Notes: generated by a model not told the origin, from the letters alone. DNA of 64,000 nt from Diplonema papillatum (GCA_030068145.1 JAPJBO010000853.1:35171-99170); one strand, 5' to 3'; positions 1 through 10,716 are shown, numbered from the stretch's first letter. A program made the numbers and translations.

Positions 1-109
1 GACACACGTCTGGTGGGCGAAAAACACTACCAATATTACTATTCGGCTACCCGTGACTTTTTTTTTAGTATTTGACAAATCGAATAACAACACGGGCGTT
101 ATTATTCGA

Positions 110-133
110 CCCCCCCCCCCCCCCCCCCCCCCC
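110..133. repeat. Poly-C tract, 24 C
   Basis: This is an uninterrupted run of 24 cytosines. It is the first of several long G/C homopolymers in the first 6 kb of the window. Confidence 0.95.
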
Positions 134-1882
134 TTCAACATAACATGTGAAATCGCCTGCTATTTCCGATAACAAATGGGTTGTGTATCTCCACCCCTAC
201 TCTCGACTCCCAGCAAAATATCCTCGAAAACATGAAAAGACGGCCTCCACCATCCCAAGAAACAAAAGAGAACAAAGCATAACAGGAGAACAGTAAAGCA
301 GACCCAAGACGCCGGATCGTGCAAAATGTTTCAAGCGCAGTTTTCACTCTAAAAAAACGAGAAGCCACGCCGGCGACGGTCGTCGTGTTTTTCTTCCAAC
401 AACACTGCGCTGTTCTTTCCAGCCGCACCTGCTATACAATGAATGCCGAGGCTGGCCGCCAGCCACAAGTGCAGCGGAACCTGTATCCCCCCACCCAAAA
501 CTTAAAAGACTTGGGTGGCGGGAGAAGCCCATTCTTGCAGTTGTATCATGCAGGAAGCGGTTTGACAACAGGACCTCTTTCAAGCTATTTGTGCCGCGGG
601 GGGACTACTGGAATCAAAGTAGGAAGAAGTGGGGCTGCTACTTCGACCGTGGGACTTGTATGAGTCCGCTTTCGGGTGTGCCTGCTTACCACCCCGTTGT
701 TGGACACTTGACGTGCGGCCAACTGCTAGGCTGTGGGTTTGATGCTGTAGTGATGCATTGGAACGGGGCCTTTCTTCGGAGGGGCCCACGCACTCAAAGT
801 TTGACTCATATGCAGTAGTGGTGCATTGGAAGATTAGTGGGCACGCTGTCTCGCCCACTCGACCAACCACCTAACCGAAAACCAGTTTTCCCCTCCAGGC
901 CCAGGGTAGGACGCTCAGGCTGCACCCCCAGTACTCCCTGAAACACTTCAGCCGAAAAAGGCCATTTGCCGGTGGTCGTGGGCCAAGGAGGGGTGTTTCT
1001 GCTGGCTGTTTGTGATCAGTCACCACGTTGCCGCGATTCAACCCCTTCTCCTATCCACCAGGAAGAAGATGTGCCAAGTACACACACCACGTGGCCTGCC
1101 CACGTCTTGTGCAAAGCAAAAACATAGGCACTCGGCGAGATGCGGTCAGCTCCAGTCAGGGATTCTACAAGTGAGGAGGGAGAACATTCCTCAGAATCAT
1201 GGTGCATTCGGGTTTCCCGATGGGGTACATAATTGCAGCCGTCAATTACCTGGCAGTTACTGTCAAATACCGGGGTCCAAACGCACCAAATCAGGTTCTT
1301 TTTTTTCTCGTAAGATTCTAACCTCGCTACGTCAAACCCGGCAAAATGCATCGTTCGTGCGCCGAGATCCACAGCGTCCGGACCGCGATTTTCACAGCAG
1401 AACAACAGACTGGCAGACTGTTTTTAGTACCACAATAAACGCGAACCTTAACTCTAAAAAATCTTCCGGGTTGCTCTACAGTGTATTGTGAAACGCTTAA
1501 ACCAAACGAAGACCCTGTTTTATGATAGCGCACACTTTACTGTATGTTTCTACGTAAGCACTTGTACCTGATTCTCCCCCATACAGAAGTCCTCAACATC
1601 AGTTTGATGCCCGTCTGTGAGGTAGTGTTTCGGTCCCTGAACTGCACCGGCCCGCAATCGACGGCTTTGCATGCTGCTTCTATCCCTCGAAGCCAAGAAA
1701 GGCAGTGTCGCCAGAGCCCTCAAGCTCCGTTCGTCCTACCAGGGTTTACCCATGAGGTTTGCACGGGATTTGTGATGAGTCACCATTCCCACAGCAATGC
1801 CTCCGATGTAGCTGGGTACGGGGGGGAAAAAGCCCCGCCATGAAGGCAACCATCCTGTCTTCTTCGTCCGAGGGTGTATGTG

Positions 1883-1910
1883 TTTTTTTTTTTTCCCCCC
1901 CCCCCCCCCC
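1883..1910. repeat. T12-C16 homopolymer pair
   Basis: Twelve T are followed directly by sixteen C, giving a pure pyrimidine strand of 28 nt. Confidence 0.95.
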
Positions 1911-1978
1911 TCTTTTTTTGAGCTCGAGCTTTTATATGTTTTTGACGTACTATACTATACCACAAAGGAACCTCTTTC

Positions 1979-2010
1979 GACAAGGGTCACCCGGAGACTT
2001 TAAAACTCCC
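1979..2010 (+). repeat. Dispersed 32-bp repeat, copy 1
   Basis: This segment, centred on GGTCACCCGGAGACTT, recurs at 4647-4678 with a few substitutions. In both places a shorter shared string (ACAAAACTACGCAT) follows downstream, at about 2037 and 4813, at different spacing. Shared blocks of this kind suggest remnants of one repeat family; no coding capacity is visible. Confidence 0.5.
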
Positions 2011-3105
2011 GGTTCTCAACGAACTTTCACTGTAAAACAAAACTACGCATTTATTTGATTTTTTAGGTAAAAATATAAACTACACATTTCTTTTGTATTT
2101 TTATATAGCTTCTGGCGAGAGCAAAGTGCTTCAGAAAAAGAGAACTGCAATCCTGTGAAGTTAGTGGCGGAAGTACGTCGAGAGATTGATTTAAATTCCC
2201 GTTTCCCCTGGTTTCACAGTGGACCCGTTGCGATGTGGATCTCTCGCTCGTGCCTCTTCCTGCCAACACCGCTGCCGTGTCATGGCAGAAAAAATGACAC
2301 TTTCTTTCGTTTTACTTTTTGTTGAAACTTGCTCAGATTCACCAGAGTTGTCGCGTCCCTGAACGCGAAACCGTCAAGAAATCGCAGAGCATCGCAGCAG
2401 ATCAGCTACTCTAACCAACCCAATACTTTGAGTTTCCAATCAAGAAAGAAAAAGAACGCCGTCACAGGCACTCTTTAGCTGAGCGAATATCGCCGGAAAC
2501 ACAGAAAGTAAAAGAAAAGTTAAAAAAAGCCGAGGTTGAACGAAGAAGAAACGTCGCCTTACCTCCAGTATTTCGTCCCGCGATTACCTGGTGCATTTCG
2601 CCTGTCCACGCGAAAAGAAGAACACGCTCCGGAAAAGTAAGCTGATTCATCGGGGTTGACTTGCATCCCGGACGGTACGTTGATGCAGCAATCCAGTAAT
2701 GAACACAACCGCCGACAGGTTCTCCTTTGCTTGTGCCACATGGGGAAAAGCGCAGACACCAAGCATTGCCGGTCCCTCTAAAAAAGACAGGCGCGCTCCG
2801 TGCTGGTTGATCGAAACATTCGCAAATCTTTTGTGCAATTTGTACGGGTAACCCCGCACGATTGTTGATTCTAAAGAAAACCGCCACCAATGGGACATAA
2901 TACGGCGCGAGTGGGTGGAAAGCGTTTCGAGCCCGGATCAAACCATTTTCCTTCCTCAAAGACCCGTCCTTCGAGGACCAACATAAAGTGAGCTGAACCC
3001 CCGCCCCCCTCAGCACGTGCTCGGTAGAGCTGATGAAAGGTTACGCCGTCGTCTGATGGGTGGGTGAGAAGAAAATGGAACGAAACAGCGAAAACCGAAA
3101 AAGTC

Positions 3106-3109
3106 TTTT

Positions 3110-3153
<44 letters not shown>
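3106..3153. repeat. T14-G34 homopolymer pair
   Basis: Fourteen T are followed directly by thirty-four consecutive G. This is the longest G run in the window and could form a G-quadruplex on the plus strand. Its exact length is likely to be uncertain in any assembly. Confidence 0.95.
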
Positions 3154-4039
3154 CTATAGGAGGGGAGGGGAAGAAAGACGCAGACCAAGCCGTTTCCGCC
3201 GGCAGAGAAAACCTGCCGAAAGGAATCAGCCGACCCCGGGCGGGCTCGTCTGACCGCTACGTTGGCTGCGGACACGCGCAGTGACCCGCATTTCCAGCTT
3301 GATGCGCCACCGCGTGCGGCCGTATGCATGTAAACCAACGCAACCCTGGGCGGAGTATTCCTCCCTTGTCACACCCGAAATGGGTGCGACGGATTGGATC
3401 ACGGAAAAGGTGGAGAAGCGACCAGAAGGAGTTGACGCGTCGATGCATTAGGGGCTAGTCGTGTCAAGGAGCGGGGTTGGCATCCGAGCGGGATGAGAAT
3501 GCACACTGTTGCCGGAATTTTACTGACAGGGCGGCTTCTGAGACTTGACGGGGCGAGCGGCGAGTGGGGAATGGAGTTCTCTACGAACACGTGGGTCCCT
3601 GAGGCTTCTTGCACGTTTCCCGTAGATACAAGAACGGCGTCACTCACTCCCAGCGAGGCATTTGCATGGGGGGTCCCGCTGTCAGTTCATTAACGGAATG
3701 CACTACGCGGGTAAGACCGTCCGTGTCGCAAACCGACGGCAGACCTCTGTCTTCTGAAGAATACAAGAAAGCGGAAGCGTTTTCCCACTTTTTTCACGCT
3801 GACGGAGCCCAATCGATGGGGCGAGGAACCACCCCGGTGATACCAGCAACACTGCACCACGGTTAGCGGCTCTCACGGACGGTGCGGTTGCGTTTGCGGC
3901 CGCTGGTAAAAAATGAAAAAAAGTATCTTTAGTGTCTTTTCGTTCCTTAGAATTATTCTAACTTTCTTTTGGCTCAACGGTGTCCTTCCAATAGGCACGA
4001 GTCGGGTCTCTCACACACCAACATGGCCACTCATACCCG

Positions 4040-4063
4040 CTCACTCACTCACTCACTCACTCA
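4040..4063. repeat. CTCA tetranucleotide microsatellite
   Basis: About six tandem CTCA units lie inside a longer CTCA/CATT-rich stretch. Confidence 0.85.
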
Positions 4064-4646
4064 TTCATACCCTTCAGAAAACAACATAGAACAAACCTGT
4101 CCAGGCATCGTTTTCCTGCTTCCCTTCAGAGCTTTAGCTTTGTCAACCCGGACTCAGACGCCGCTTCGTTCCTCCGGCAGAGGCTGGCCCTAAAACACGA
4201 ACAACCTCCGAGTTGCATCTGTTTTATCGTCGTTCTCACAGTCCCATGGAGACAGCTAAAAGGCTTCTTCGTTCTCCCAAGCGACCATTTCTCCCAGTGC
4301 ACGCGAAGAAAGGCGACGGTGCAGGGGAAGACACAAATGAACCAGGTAGACTTTCCACTGCACCACTCCGGAACTTAGTTTTCTCCTGACCCACGAAAGT
4401 CATGCGGAAGGGAAAAATCACTAACTGCACCGGAAACCCTCTCCCTCTCTCCCCCTTGCATATCATCAAACGATTGCAAAGGGGATGTAACAAATGGTCC
4501 GTCTCTCAAGGAAGCGTTCGCCGTCATGGCAAACCAGAGGACACTGTCGTCAGGAAAACTGCCAAGCGGGTAGAAAAGCGCGAACATCGCCGGAAATGCA
4601 AAAACCATAGTCCGACAAATGCTCCTTTGCTTTAAACAACCCATTT

Positions 4647-4678
4647 GACAAAGGTCACCCGGAGACTTCAAAACCCCG
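4647..4678 (+). repeat. Dispersed 32-bp repeat, copy 2
   Basis: This is the second copy of the segment at 1979-2010, with the same GTCACCCGGAGACTT core and a related tail rich in A and C. Confidence 0.5.
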
Positions 4679-4928
4679 GAATCGCAAGCGAGCTCAAAAA
4701 AAGAGTATGTCGGAATAAGCACACAAAAGGAAACTATCAAGCGCCGCAGCAAACACCTGCGTGTTGGATAGCCGTTGACGTTTGCAGATCCCGCCACTCC
4801 TTCCTTCTATAACACAAAACTACGCATTCTTCCTCACCTAAGTGTCGGACTATCCCGCCCAAAAGTGGTCGTTTCCTTTTGGTACGGTTTCGTCAGTAGC
4901 AGAGTTGCTTCGGAGGGGGTTTCTTTTC

Positions 4929-5150
4929 GTATAAGCACCTGCTTTGTAGGAAATTCTTGAGGAGACTGCCAGTTGCGATAGACAAAGGAGGTAAATGTGC
5001 TGTAGCCCACACGAAGCACAGGCAAATCTGGGTTCTGTGGCGGGCGTAAGCGTTCAACAAAAAAGACCCCACTTTGTCGTTGTATTGTTTTCTCCCCCTC
5101 TAGCCTCCTTCGAAATGAGCACAAGGCAGTCCCTCGAGTATTTTCTCGCG
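4929..5150 (+). repeat. Dispersed repeat family, copy A
   Basis: This copy shares a colinear series of blocks with 10717-10966. In order they are GTATAAGCACCTGCTTTG, CTTGAGGA followed by a CTGCCAGTTGCGA block, GGTAAATGTGCTGTAG, GTGGCGGGCGTAAGCG, and CAGTCCCTCGAGTATTT. A third partial block (ACTCGAGGAGGCTGCCAGCTGCG) lies just downstream at about 5187-5213. The order is kept but the spacing varies, as expected of old copies of one non-coding repeat or mobile element. No terminal repeats or target duplication could be fixed by eye. Confidence 0.7.
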
Positions 5151-5787
5151 TTCTGTTTTCGGTCTTTTCTCTTTGCATACACACGCGAATACTCGAGGAG
5201 GCTGCCAGCTGCGTATTCCAAATATAACTGCTTTCACTCGTGCTCGGGTCGGCGCGCCGTCTTGCGTCTTTCATTGTTTGTATAGTTTGCTCCGTTAATC
5301 AGCGTTTTCGAGGAAGGATTCGTTTTGTGTTTATTTGCCTATTGTTCGCATTTATTTGCTCGGGAAAAGATAAGCAAATCAAAGCAAATCATAGTCCGCT
5401 GGATACAAGGTGCAATGGAAGACAGACGGTATAGACGCCGGAGCTGATCACCTCAGCTGTTATGTTCTCGTTAACTGACAGATGATGGTGCAGTCGCACG
5501 ACAAAATCCGCTGTTCGAATTCCTCTACCCATCTACCCATCCGAATGTGAGCCACTTCACGCATCTCCAGGGCGCCAACGGCGGTGACGCTGGGTGCTTT
5601 GATGTGTCTTGTCTGCTTACAAAAACTCAAGCGAACTAGAACTCTAAAGAGGCGAATAATAGGCAAATCAAAGTGCAAAAAAAAAAAGGGAATCACTGAT
5701 CTGCCTGCATACTATGTTAATTTCCGACTAGTAGCGAACTGCAACACAGGGGCTTCTCTCCCCTCGAAGTACTCCTTGCTCCTTGCA

Positions 5788-5833
5788 CCCCCCCCCCCCC
5801 ACCCAAAATAACGACCCCCCCCCCCCCCCCCCC
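5788..5833. repeat. Two poly-C tracts
   Basis: Thirteen C (5788-5800) and nineteen C (5815-5833) are separated by a short A-rich spacer. They lie about 55 bp outside the left end of the DNA transposon. Confidence 0.95.
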
Positions 5834-5886
5834 AACTGCGTCCTGAGGCGCCATGGAATGGTAGCGACCACAAAGAGATAATAACC

Positions 5887-5917
5887 TACCGTAAACGGGT
5901 TTAATACGAAACGTGTA
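5887..5917 (+). repeat. Left TIR with TA duplication
   Basis: These 31 bp (TA plus a 29-bp terminal repeat) match the reverse complement of 9216-9246 at 29 of 31 positions. Confidence 0.85.
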
Positions 5918-5975
5918 AATGTTTCTTAGCTACTTTTTTGGCCAAAGTGTTTCTTAATTAACACGTTTCGTACTA
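5902..5975. repeat. Left subterminal palindrome
   Basis: Two 19-bp arms (5902-5920 and 5957-5975) are inverted copies of each other with two mismatches, around a 36-bp spacer. Both carry the ACGAAACGTGT core that also lies in the TIR, so this end has three copies of the core. They are likely transposase binding sites, by analogy with multi-site TIRs of this superfamily. Confidence 0.75.
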
Positions 5976-6112
5976 AAAACAAGGGGTCTGACGTACTTAG
6001 TGAAATTTGAAAACCCCATGATGATCCCCCATTTTGGTTCCCGACAATCTTTGGTGTATCGAGCCTTTGAGCAGGAAAAACGTACCGCGGTCAGAGTATT
6101 AGCGACAAGACA

Positions 6113-9025
6113 TCACGATGACAGCAATTGCAGAGCGTTCTGGCACTTGTGAATGAAGACGACAGGCGTGGGCGGGATCACCAACGGCTCTGGGATGCAG
6201 TCTGTGAACTGCAGCGCCGCAAACAAGGAATGGTAACCGCAGCTCCAATCGTCTTGTTGACATCCTCGAGCGTCCGTCTCAATGAACCAAGAGTCGGTGT
6301 CGGCGGAAAAGACCGTTGCAAGGTGGCTGACTATCTTGCTTCCGCAAAAGTCAGAAAGCGAGCAAGATACAACGCATCTTCGGAGCGACCGGTCGGTTGT
6401 TACAAGCATCCAGTGCCAACCACGAGTTCCTGACACGCTAGTGTTTACGAAGGTGTTCATTAGGCGGGCACGCGTCAGTGATGACAGGGTAAGCCGGTCG
6501 TATGGAAGGGCAGCGCAAGCAAAGGCGGAGTTGTCCTTAAAGAAGGAGTAAAGCCTCTCCAGGTGATTGCCATCCAGCTTCTTCTCGTGCTCGCCAGCCC
6601 CAAGACTAGCATGAACCGCATCCACCTCCACAGCAACGCATTCATCGTTTGCCAGTTCTTCAAGCTCTTGGTCAAAATCAGCGAAGTCAGAATCGTTGAT
6701 GCAATCTGCGCATTCACTCAGTACGAGACATTCATTGAAATTGCGAAGGAGTTCGGCGAGAACGTTGTCCCCGCAACCGGTGGCCTGGGGGCTGTCTTCA
6801 ACGAAACCTTGGTCGGCTCCATCTCCTGTTGGATCGGAAACTTTCTCTTCCAGTAAATTTGCGTCACTCAACCCGGTCACCACGAAACTCGCCCGGATGC
6901 TCTCGGGTTTCACTTTCGACAACGCCGTCTTTAGCCACTTCAGATGTCGTCTACGCAGAGATTTTGCGCGGAGGTCGAGACGCGCCATCATCTTCAGCAT
7001 CTCACCTTCCACAACAGACGTGTGTTCTTCAGCAGACACGGTGACAAGGGAAGCAAAATGAGCCCCGTCGAACAAGACAACCAGTGAGCTTTGCCGGCAC
7101 CCGGACTTCAAGTGTTCAGCAGCAGAGAAGGTGCACGTTTCGTGCAAGCGCACTTTCACCCCAAATAGACGCAGCACTACTTCATTGAGAACGAGCGCGA
7201 CTAATACATCAAGATGATGTTTTTCTTCAAATTCAGACGACGCGGGGGTCTTCGCAAATTCGGCTATCAATTCTACAATTGTCGCACGAGTCCTTGTGAC
7301 GTTGGTGTCGCTTAATGCAGCGAGATCGGCTTCTGTGCACTTGCTGAGCAGTTGCTTAGCTGTTTCATGCGTTGGTTTATCGCTGGCCTCCTGAACGCAC
7401 TTTCCGCTGGCAGCCAGCCAGATGCTTTGATAGGCGAACCACCCACAAGCGTGCGCCTCTTGCTGTCTCCACCATTCCGGAGCGAAGTGCAGGTCGCCAG
7501 CTGCCCCTGCTGCTTCGGACAACGAGACCGTCATACTGCTACGCTCCCCGAGACTGTCGTAGAGGATGACACTGTGCTTCGTCTTTGAGTGCGCGACTTC
7601 ACGAAAGAGCACGGGTGTGGGGACAACGGATACACTTTGAAGACGTTGGATGTCCTCAGCAGCGTCACCGTCGTTAACACTCTCCACGTCTTTTGTAGCC
7701 TTCTTATGCTTCTTGTCTTTCTTGTATTTTTTGTTCTTCATCAGGTTCTTCGCGTTCTTTGCATTTGCTTGTTTCATCAACTTGAGCACACTGTCGCTGT
7801 ACCAAGTTGAGTACTCGTCCCGCAAGCTCCGCTTCAGAACACCGTTTAGACCAACATCCAACGGCTGCAACCTTCCTGTCCAGCCAGCCGGAATGCAGAC
7901 TGTTGCGATGCGATTGTGCACAAGTAGTTCCTTGATACTTTGTGTGTGCTGGGCAGAGAAACGATCGAGGATAAGGAGGCCCCACTCTGTCTCTCCTCTC
8001 CGTGTGTTCATCGCCGGCAGCAGCACGTCATTTACCCACACCTTCGTGGTTTGTTCGTTTGCCCATCTGTTAGGATTGGCGACAAAAGACCACCCGTCTG
8101 GTCTTTTTGCCTCCGGTGGAAGAACCCTGCTGGTTTTCCCGCCGTAGATCAACTGCGGGGGTAGCAGCTCCCCTGTTGCAAAGGCCGCAAACAGACCTGT
8201 GATCGACCGTTTGTCGTTCAGGTTTGTTAGGGCCACTCGCTTGCTGCCCACCGGCGCGTAGGTCTTCTTGGGTGCTGGCAGGAGTTGCAACAGTGTGTGG
8301 TCGGCGTTTACTACCCTTTCTAAGGGGATGTCGTGGAGCTTCCTTGCACTCTGTACTTCTGCAACGAATTCTGCACGAGCTTCCAGGAAGGGTCGCGTTG
8401 TGGTGGCCACTGCTGTTGTTGCAGCTCTCATGGACCAGCCCAACCGTCGCATCCATGCACGCGCCCACTCCTTGTTCAGCGTGGTGGCGTCGTGAATGCG
8501 CTCGCTTTCATCACTAGCTTTCACCATGCCTCTAGCTGTTGCTGACACGGTTTGTGCCGTCACAGCGCCACCTGATGACCTAGCAGAGCGGATGATGCTG
8601 AGCACCTTGTTTTCTTCTGTGGGTGACAGTGTGCACTTCCTCCCTCGTTTGACTTCCCGGAAATGGCTCTCGCTTTCCTCAACATGCAGCCCCATCTTCC
8701 GCTTTGCTACGCGCTCTTGTATTGCTTCTTTGTATTCGGAAAAGGCTCGAGACGCCATGGTTTGGTTGAGCTGTTTCGTATGTCCTTGGAGAGGACTGTT
8801 CCACCACTTGACAGTGTCTCGCACCCCCTTTTCTGCAACAATCTCAGCAATGCGTTCTTTCTCGTCAGCGTTCCACGTCGCTCTCGTTGTTTTCTTTGTC
8901 GGCAACTCCTTCGCGACTTCCTTTGCAACCGCATCACCTGCTACCTGTTGTGCTGAGCGGGCAAAGATTGTCGAATCTGCTTCGCATGGGGTGAAGGGCT
9001 GACGCGGGCGAAGAAATCGGTGCAT
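6113..9025 (-). CDS. pogo-like DDE_1 transposase with OTU-like and Ulp1-like C-terminal regions
   Basis: The protein has 970 residues and no introns. Residues about 125-205 look like the CENPB/Tc5-type helix-turn-helix region (NKEWARAWMRRLGW). Residues about 235-410 carry the DDE_1 core: D242 in NADHT, D354 in LILDRFSAQHT and D390 in LQPLDVGLNG, a DD35D spacing. A lysine-rich stretch (about 425-445) follows. The remaining 500 residues are unusual for a pogo transposase. C527 (HACGWFAYQSIW) and H656 (FDGAHFASLV), 129 residues apart, fit an OTU-type cysteine protease. H871-W872 and a C-terminal QQDDWSCGYH (C929) fit a Ulp1/C48 protease, although the usual YDSL aspartate position reads SCSL. The transposase call is firm; both protease calls are inferred from short motifs. 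The start at 9025 lies 220 bp inside the right end, and the stop is 224 bp from the left end. Confidence 0.85.
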   Translation of the reverse strand: MHRFLRPRQPFTPCEADSTIFARSAQQVAGDAVAKEVAKELPTKKTTRATWNADEKERIAEIVAEKGVRDTVKWWNSPLQGHTKQLNQTMASRAFSEYKEAIQERVAKRKMGLHVEESESHFREVKRGRKCTLSPTEENKVLSIIRSARSSGGAVTAQTVSATARGMVKASDESERIHDATTLNKEWARAWMRRLGWSMRAATTAVATTTRPFLEARAEFVAEVQSARKLHDIPLERVVNADHTLLQLLPAPKKTYAPVGSKRVALTNLNDKRSITGLFAAFATGELLPPQLIYGGKTSRVLPPEAKRPDGWSFVANPNRWANEQTTKVWVNDVLLPAMNTRRGETEWGLLILDRFSAQHTQSIKELLVHNRIATVCIPAGWTGRLQPLDVGLNGVLKRSLRDEYSTWYSDSVLKLMKQANAKNAKNLMKNKKYKKDKKHKKATKDVESVNDGDAAEDIQRLQSVSVVPTPVLFREVAHSKTKHSVILYDSLGERSSMTVSLSEAAGAAGDLHFAPEWWRQQEAHACGWFAYQSIWLAASGKCVQEASDKPTHETAKQLLSKCTEADLAALSDTNVTRTRATIVELIAEFAKTPASSEFEEKHHLDVLVALVLNEVVLRLFGVKVRLHETCTFSAAEHLKSGCRQSSLVVLFDGAHFASLVTVSAEEHTSVVEGEMLKMMARLDLRAKSLRRRHLKWLKTALSKVKPESIRASFVVTGLSDANLLEEKVSDPTGDGADQGFVEDSPQATGCGDNVLAELLRNFNECLVLSECADCINDSDFADFDQELEELANDECVAVEVDAVHASLGAGEHEKKLDGNHLERLYSFFKDNSAFACAALPYDRLTLSSLTRARLMNTFVNTSVSGTRGWHWMLVTTDRSLRRCVVSCSLSDFCGSKIVSHLATVFSADTDSWFIETDARGCQQDDWSCGYHSLFAALQFTDCIPEPLVIPPTPVVFIHKCQNALQLLSS

Positions 9026-9129
9026 TTTTTTGACTGGTTCAAATTTTCTGTCAATTTTCCTGCATCCTTTTTTTTTATTGTCGAGCCCCAGTTTACTCTA
9101 AGTACAAACCCCTATGGAAGTGCAGTTTT

Positions 9130-9199
9130 TAATACGAAACGTGTTAATGTTTCATAGCTTCAGATCCGGGGTGTTTCTTAATTAACACGTTTCGTATTA
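9130..9199. repeat. Right subterminal palindrome
   Basis: Perfect 19-bp inverted arms (9130-9148 and 9181-9199) surround a 32-bp spacer. The arms share the ACGAAACGTGT core with the left subterminal block. An additional partial motif (GTTTCGTACTA) lies at about 9205, between this block and the right TIR. Confidence 0.8.
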
Positions 9200-9215
9200 A
9201 AACCGTTTCGTACTA

Positions 9216-9246
9216 TACACGTTTCATATTAAACCCGCTTACGGTA
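9216..9246 (-). repeat. Right TIR with TA duplication
   Basis: The reverse complement of these 31 bp matches the left end at 5887-5917 with two mismatches. The outermost two bases are the TA duplication. Confidence 0.85.
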
Positions 9247-10176
9247 ATCGATAATTCGTTCTAGTTACGCTTTTCTGCAGCGACGCAGCGTGTCGCAGAG
9301 AGTCTGCAGCGACGCGGAGACAGCCGGAAAAATGCAGGCAAACATGTTGAGAGCGTCTTCTTCTCTTTATAGAGTGATGGGTTCTTAGTACTGTTGTACT
9401 GTATGGGAACATTTCCAGAACAAACGGTGGCACGAAAAGTTAAACGAACAACGAAAAAAACGTGCAAACACAGGAAAAGCCCCAGAGTAAGTCTACCCTG
9501 TACACACCGTGACGCGAAGAATGAAAGTCATTTGCCTCAACAGGATTGATAAGCTGATGCTGACTCATCAGTGCAGCACCAACTCCGGAAATGTTCTTTT
9601 TTTTGCGGCGACCATAGCGTCATAGAATGAACGTGGACACATCGTAGCCTTTTCTTTTTTTTTTGTGGGCGAGACGCGGGGTGATAGGCGAAACACAGTG
9701 AGTCGGTCACATTCCATCCTGCCTGGAAAACTACCCTCAGGGCGGCTAGCCTGACTCTTGCTGTCGGGAAGGGAAAACCTTCAAGACAGTCGTATTGAGT
9801 GACCTGCGCGTAGCCTTGATGGTACTGCGGTATCAAACCCTCGCTTGTCTCAAACTAGGTGGATGTGGTGGGGATAATGAACCGAAAAAAAAAAGGGAAC
9901 CCAAACAACTTGCAGAACAGTAGAGAACATGCCAAAAGAGGGAGCAGCCCATCCTTAGGCGACGACCGACTTTCTTTGTCTTTTCGCTATCGCGGCCCTC
10001 GTGCAACAGACACACGGAAAATTCGCAAAACCATGCGCCTGCGAAACCCGGATCACACCTTTCTTTGACAGCTCTTCGTCTGGCTTGCAAGGGTTATGCA
10101 AATAATGGTGGGTTCAAGCCAAATCCAAACCCGCCCATTCATTCAGGGGCAGCAGCGTCGCCGCCCTGGAAGTTTT

Positions 10177-10681
10177 CCGGGAGACGCTAGATACCAGGGA
10201 AAGTCTGCTACACGGGAGCCAAGCTTCACGTGTTCGGCGGTACTGCAGACTACGGGTCAAGTGGCTACCGATTTCCCGAACTAAAGCATCAAGGCTTGGC
10301 GCACCTTGGGGCTTGGCGCTCGCGCTGAACACAAGCTCGTCGAGACGGTCAGCCGCAGGGCAGAGCGGACGGGGTTGTGGCCCTGTGCTGCCTCCGACTC
10401 AAGCTTTGCAAGCTGTGGTTGACCGTCACGTTCCTGGACCAGGAGCGGCGTTTTTCTTTCTTTCTTCTTTCCGGGAGACGCTGCACGGTGCCAAGCTTCA
10501 CATGTTGCAGCGGCACTGCACGGGCCCAAGCGGCTCCTGAGTTCGCTAAACCGAGGCATCAAAACGTGGCGTGTCTCGAGGCTGCCTTGGCGCTTGCGCT
10601 GATCACGGGCCCGTAGGGACGGCAACACTGGCAGAGTTGTGCCACGCTGTGCTGCGCGAGCTCCGACCCGCGGTTGACCAT
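10177..10681 (+). repeat. Diverged tandem duplication, period about 294 bp
   Basis: Copy 1 (10177-10424) and copy 2 (10471-10681) share colinear blocks: CCGGGAGACGCT, GCCAAGCTTCAC, a CTTGGCGCT(C/T)GCGCTGA block and CGGTTGACC or GTGGTTGACC. They differ by many substitutions and small indels. It is an old local duplication with no conserved reading frame. Confidence 0.65.
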
Positions 10682-10716
10682 TTCACCGTTGCCCAGCAAG
10701 CTTCTTTTTTTTTTTT

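Larger units (their letters stand above)
1..5886. other. Gene-poor flank, no supported gene
   Basis: No reading frame here resembles a protein family I recognise. The longest open frames (184 codons on the minus strand at 2462-3016 and 159 codons on the plus strand at 1012-1491) are low in recognisable motifs and overlap equally good frames on the other strand. What the stretch does hold is simple sequence (poly-C, poly-T/poly-C and poly-T/poly-G tracts), a CTCA microsatellite and fragments of dispersed repeats, which are listed separately. Short or intron-containing genes cannot be excluded without transcript data. Confidence 0.5.
5889..9244 (-). mobile_element. Complete pogo-like (Tc1/mariner superfamily) DNA transposon
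   Basis: This 3356-bp element is bounded by inverted repeats of 29 bp beginning CCGTAA, with two mismatches between the ends. The dinucleotide TA lies immediately outside each end (5887-5888 and 9245-9246), as expected for TA target-site duplication in the Tc1/mariner/pogo superfamily. It contains one long open frame, the DDE_1 transposase at 6113-9025 on the minus strand. Inside each terminal repeat is a strongly palindromic subterminal block built on the same motif (ACGAAACGTGT). Intact ends, intact TA and an unbroken 970-codon frame argue for a recent insertion that may still be competent. Family assignment rests on the DDE_1 catalytic motifs; whether related copies exist elsewhere in the genome cannot be seen here. 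Confidence 0.85.

Noticed and set aside
1012..1491. 159-codon plus-strand frame
   Set aside because: The opposite strand has a comparable frame over the same bases, and neither shows a domain.
2462..3016. 184-codon minus-strand frame
   Set aside because: It overlaps two other minus-strand frames, has unremarkable composition and no family resemblance; it may be chance or the relic of an unknown element.
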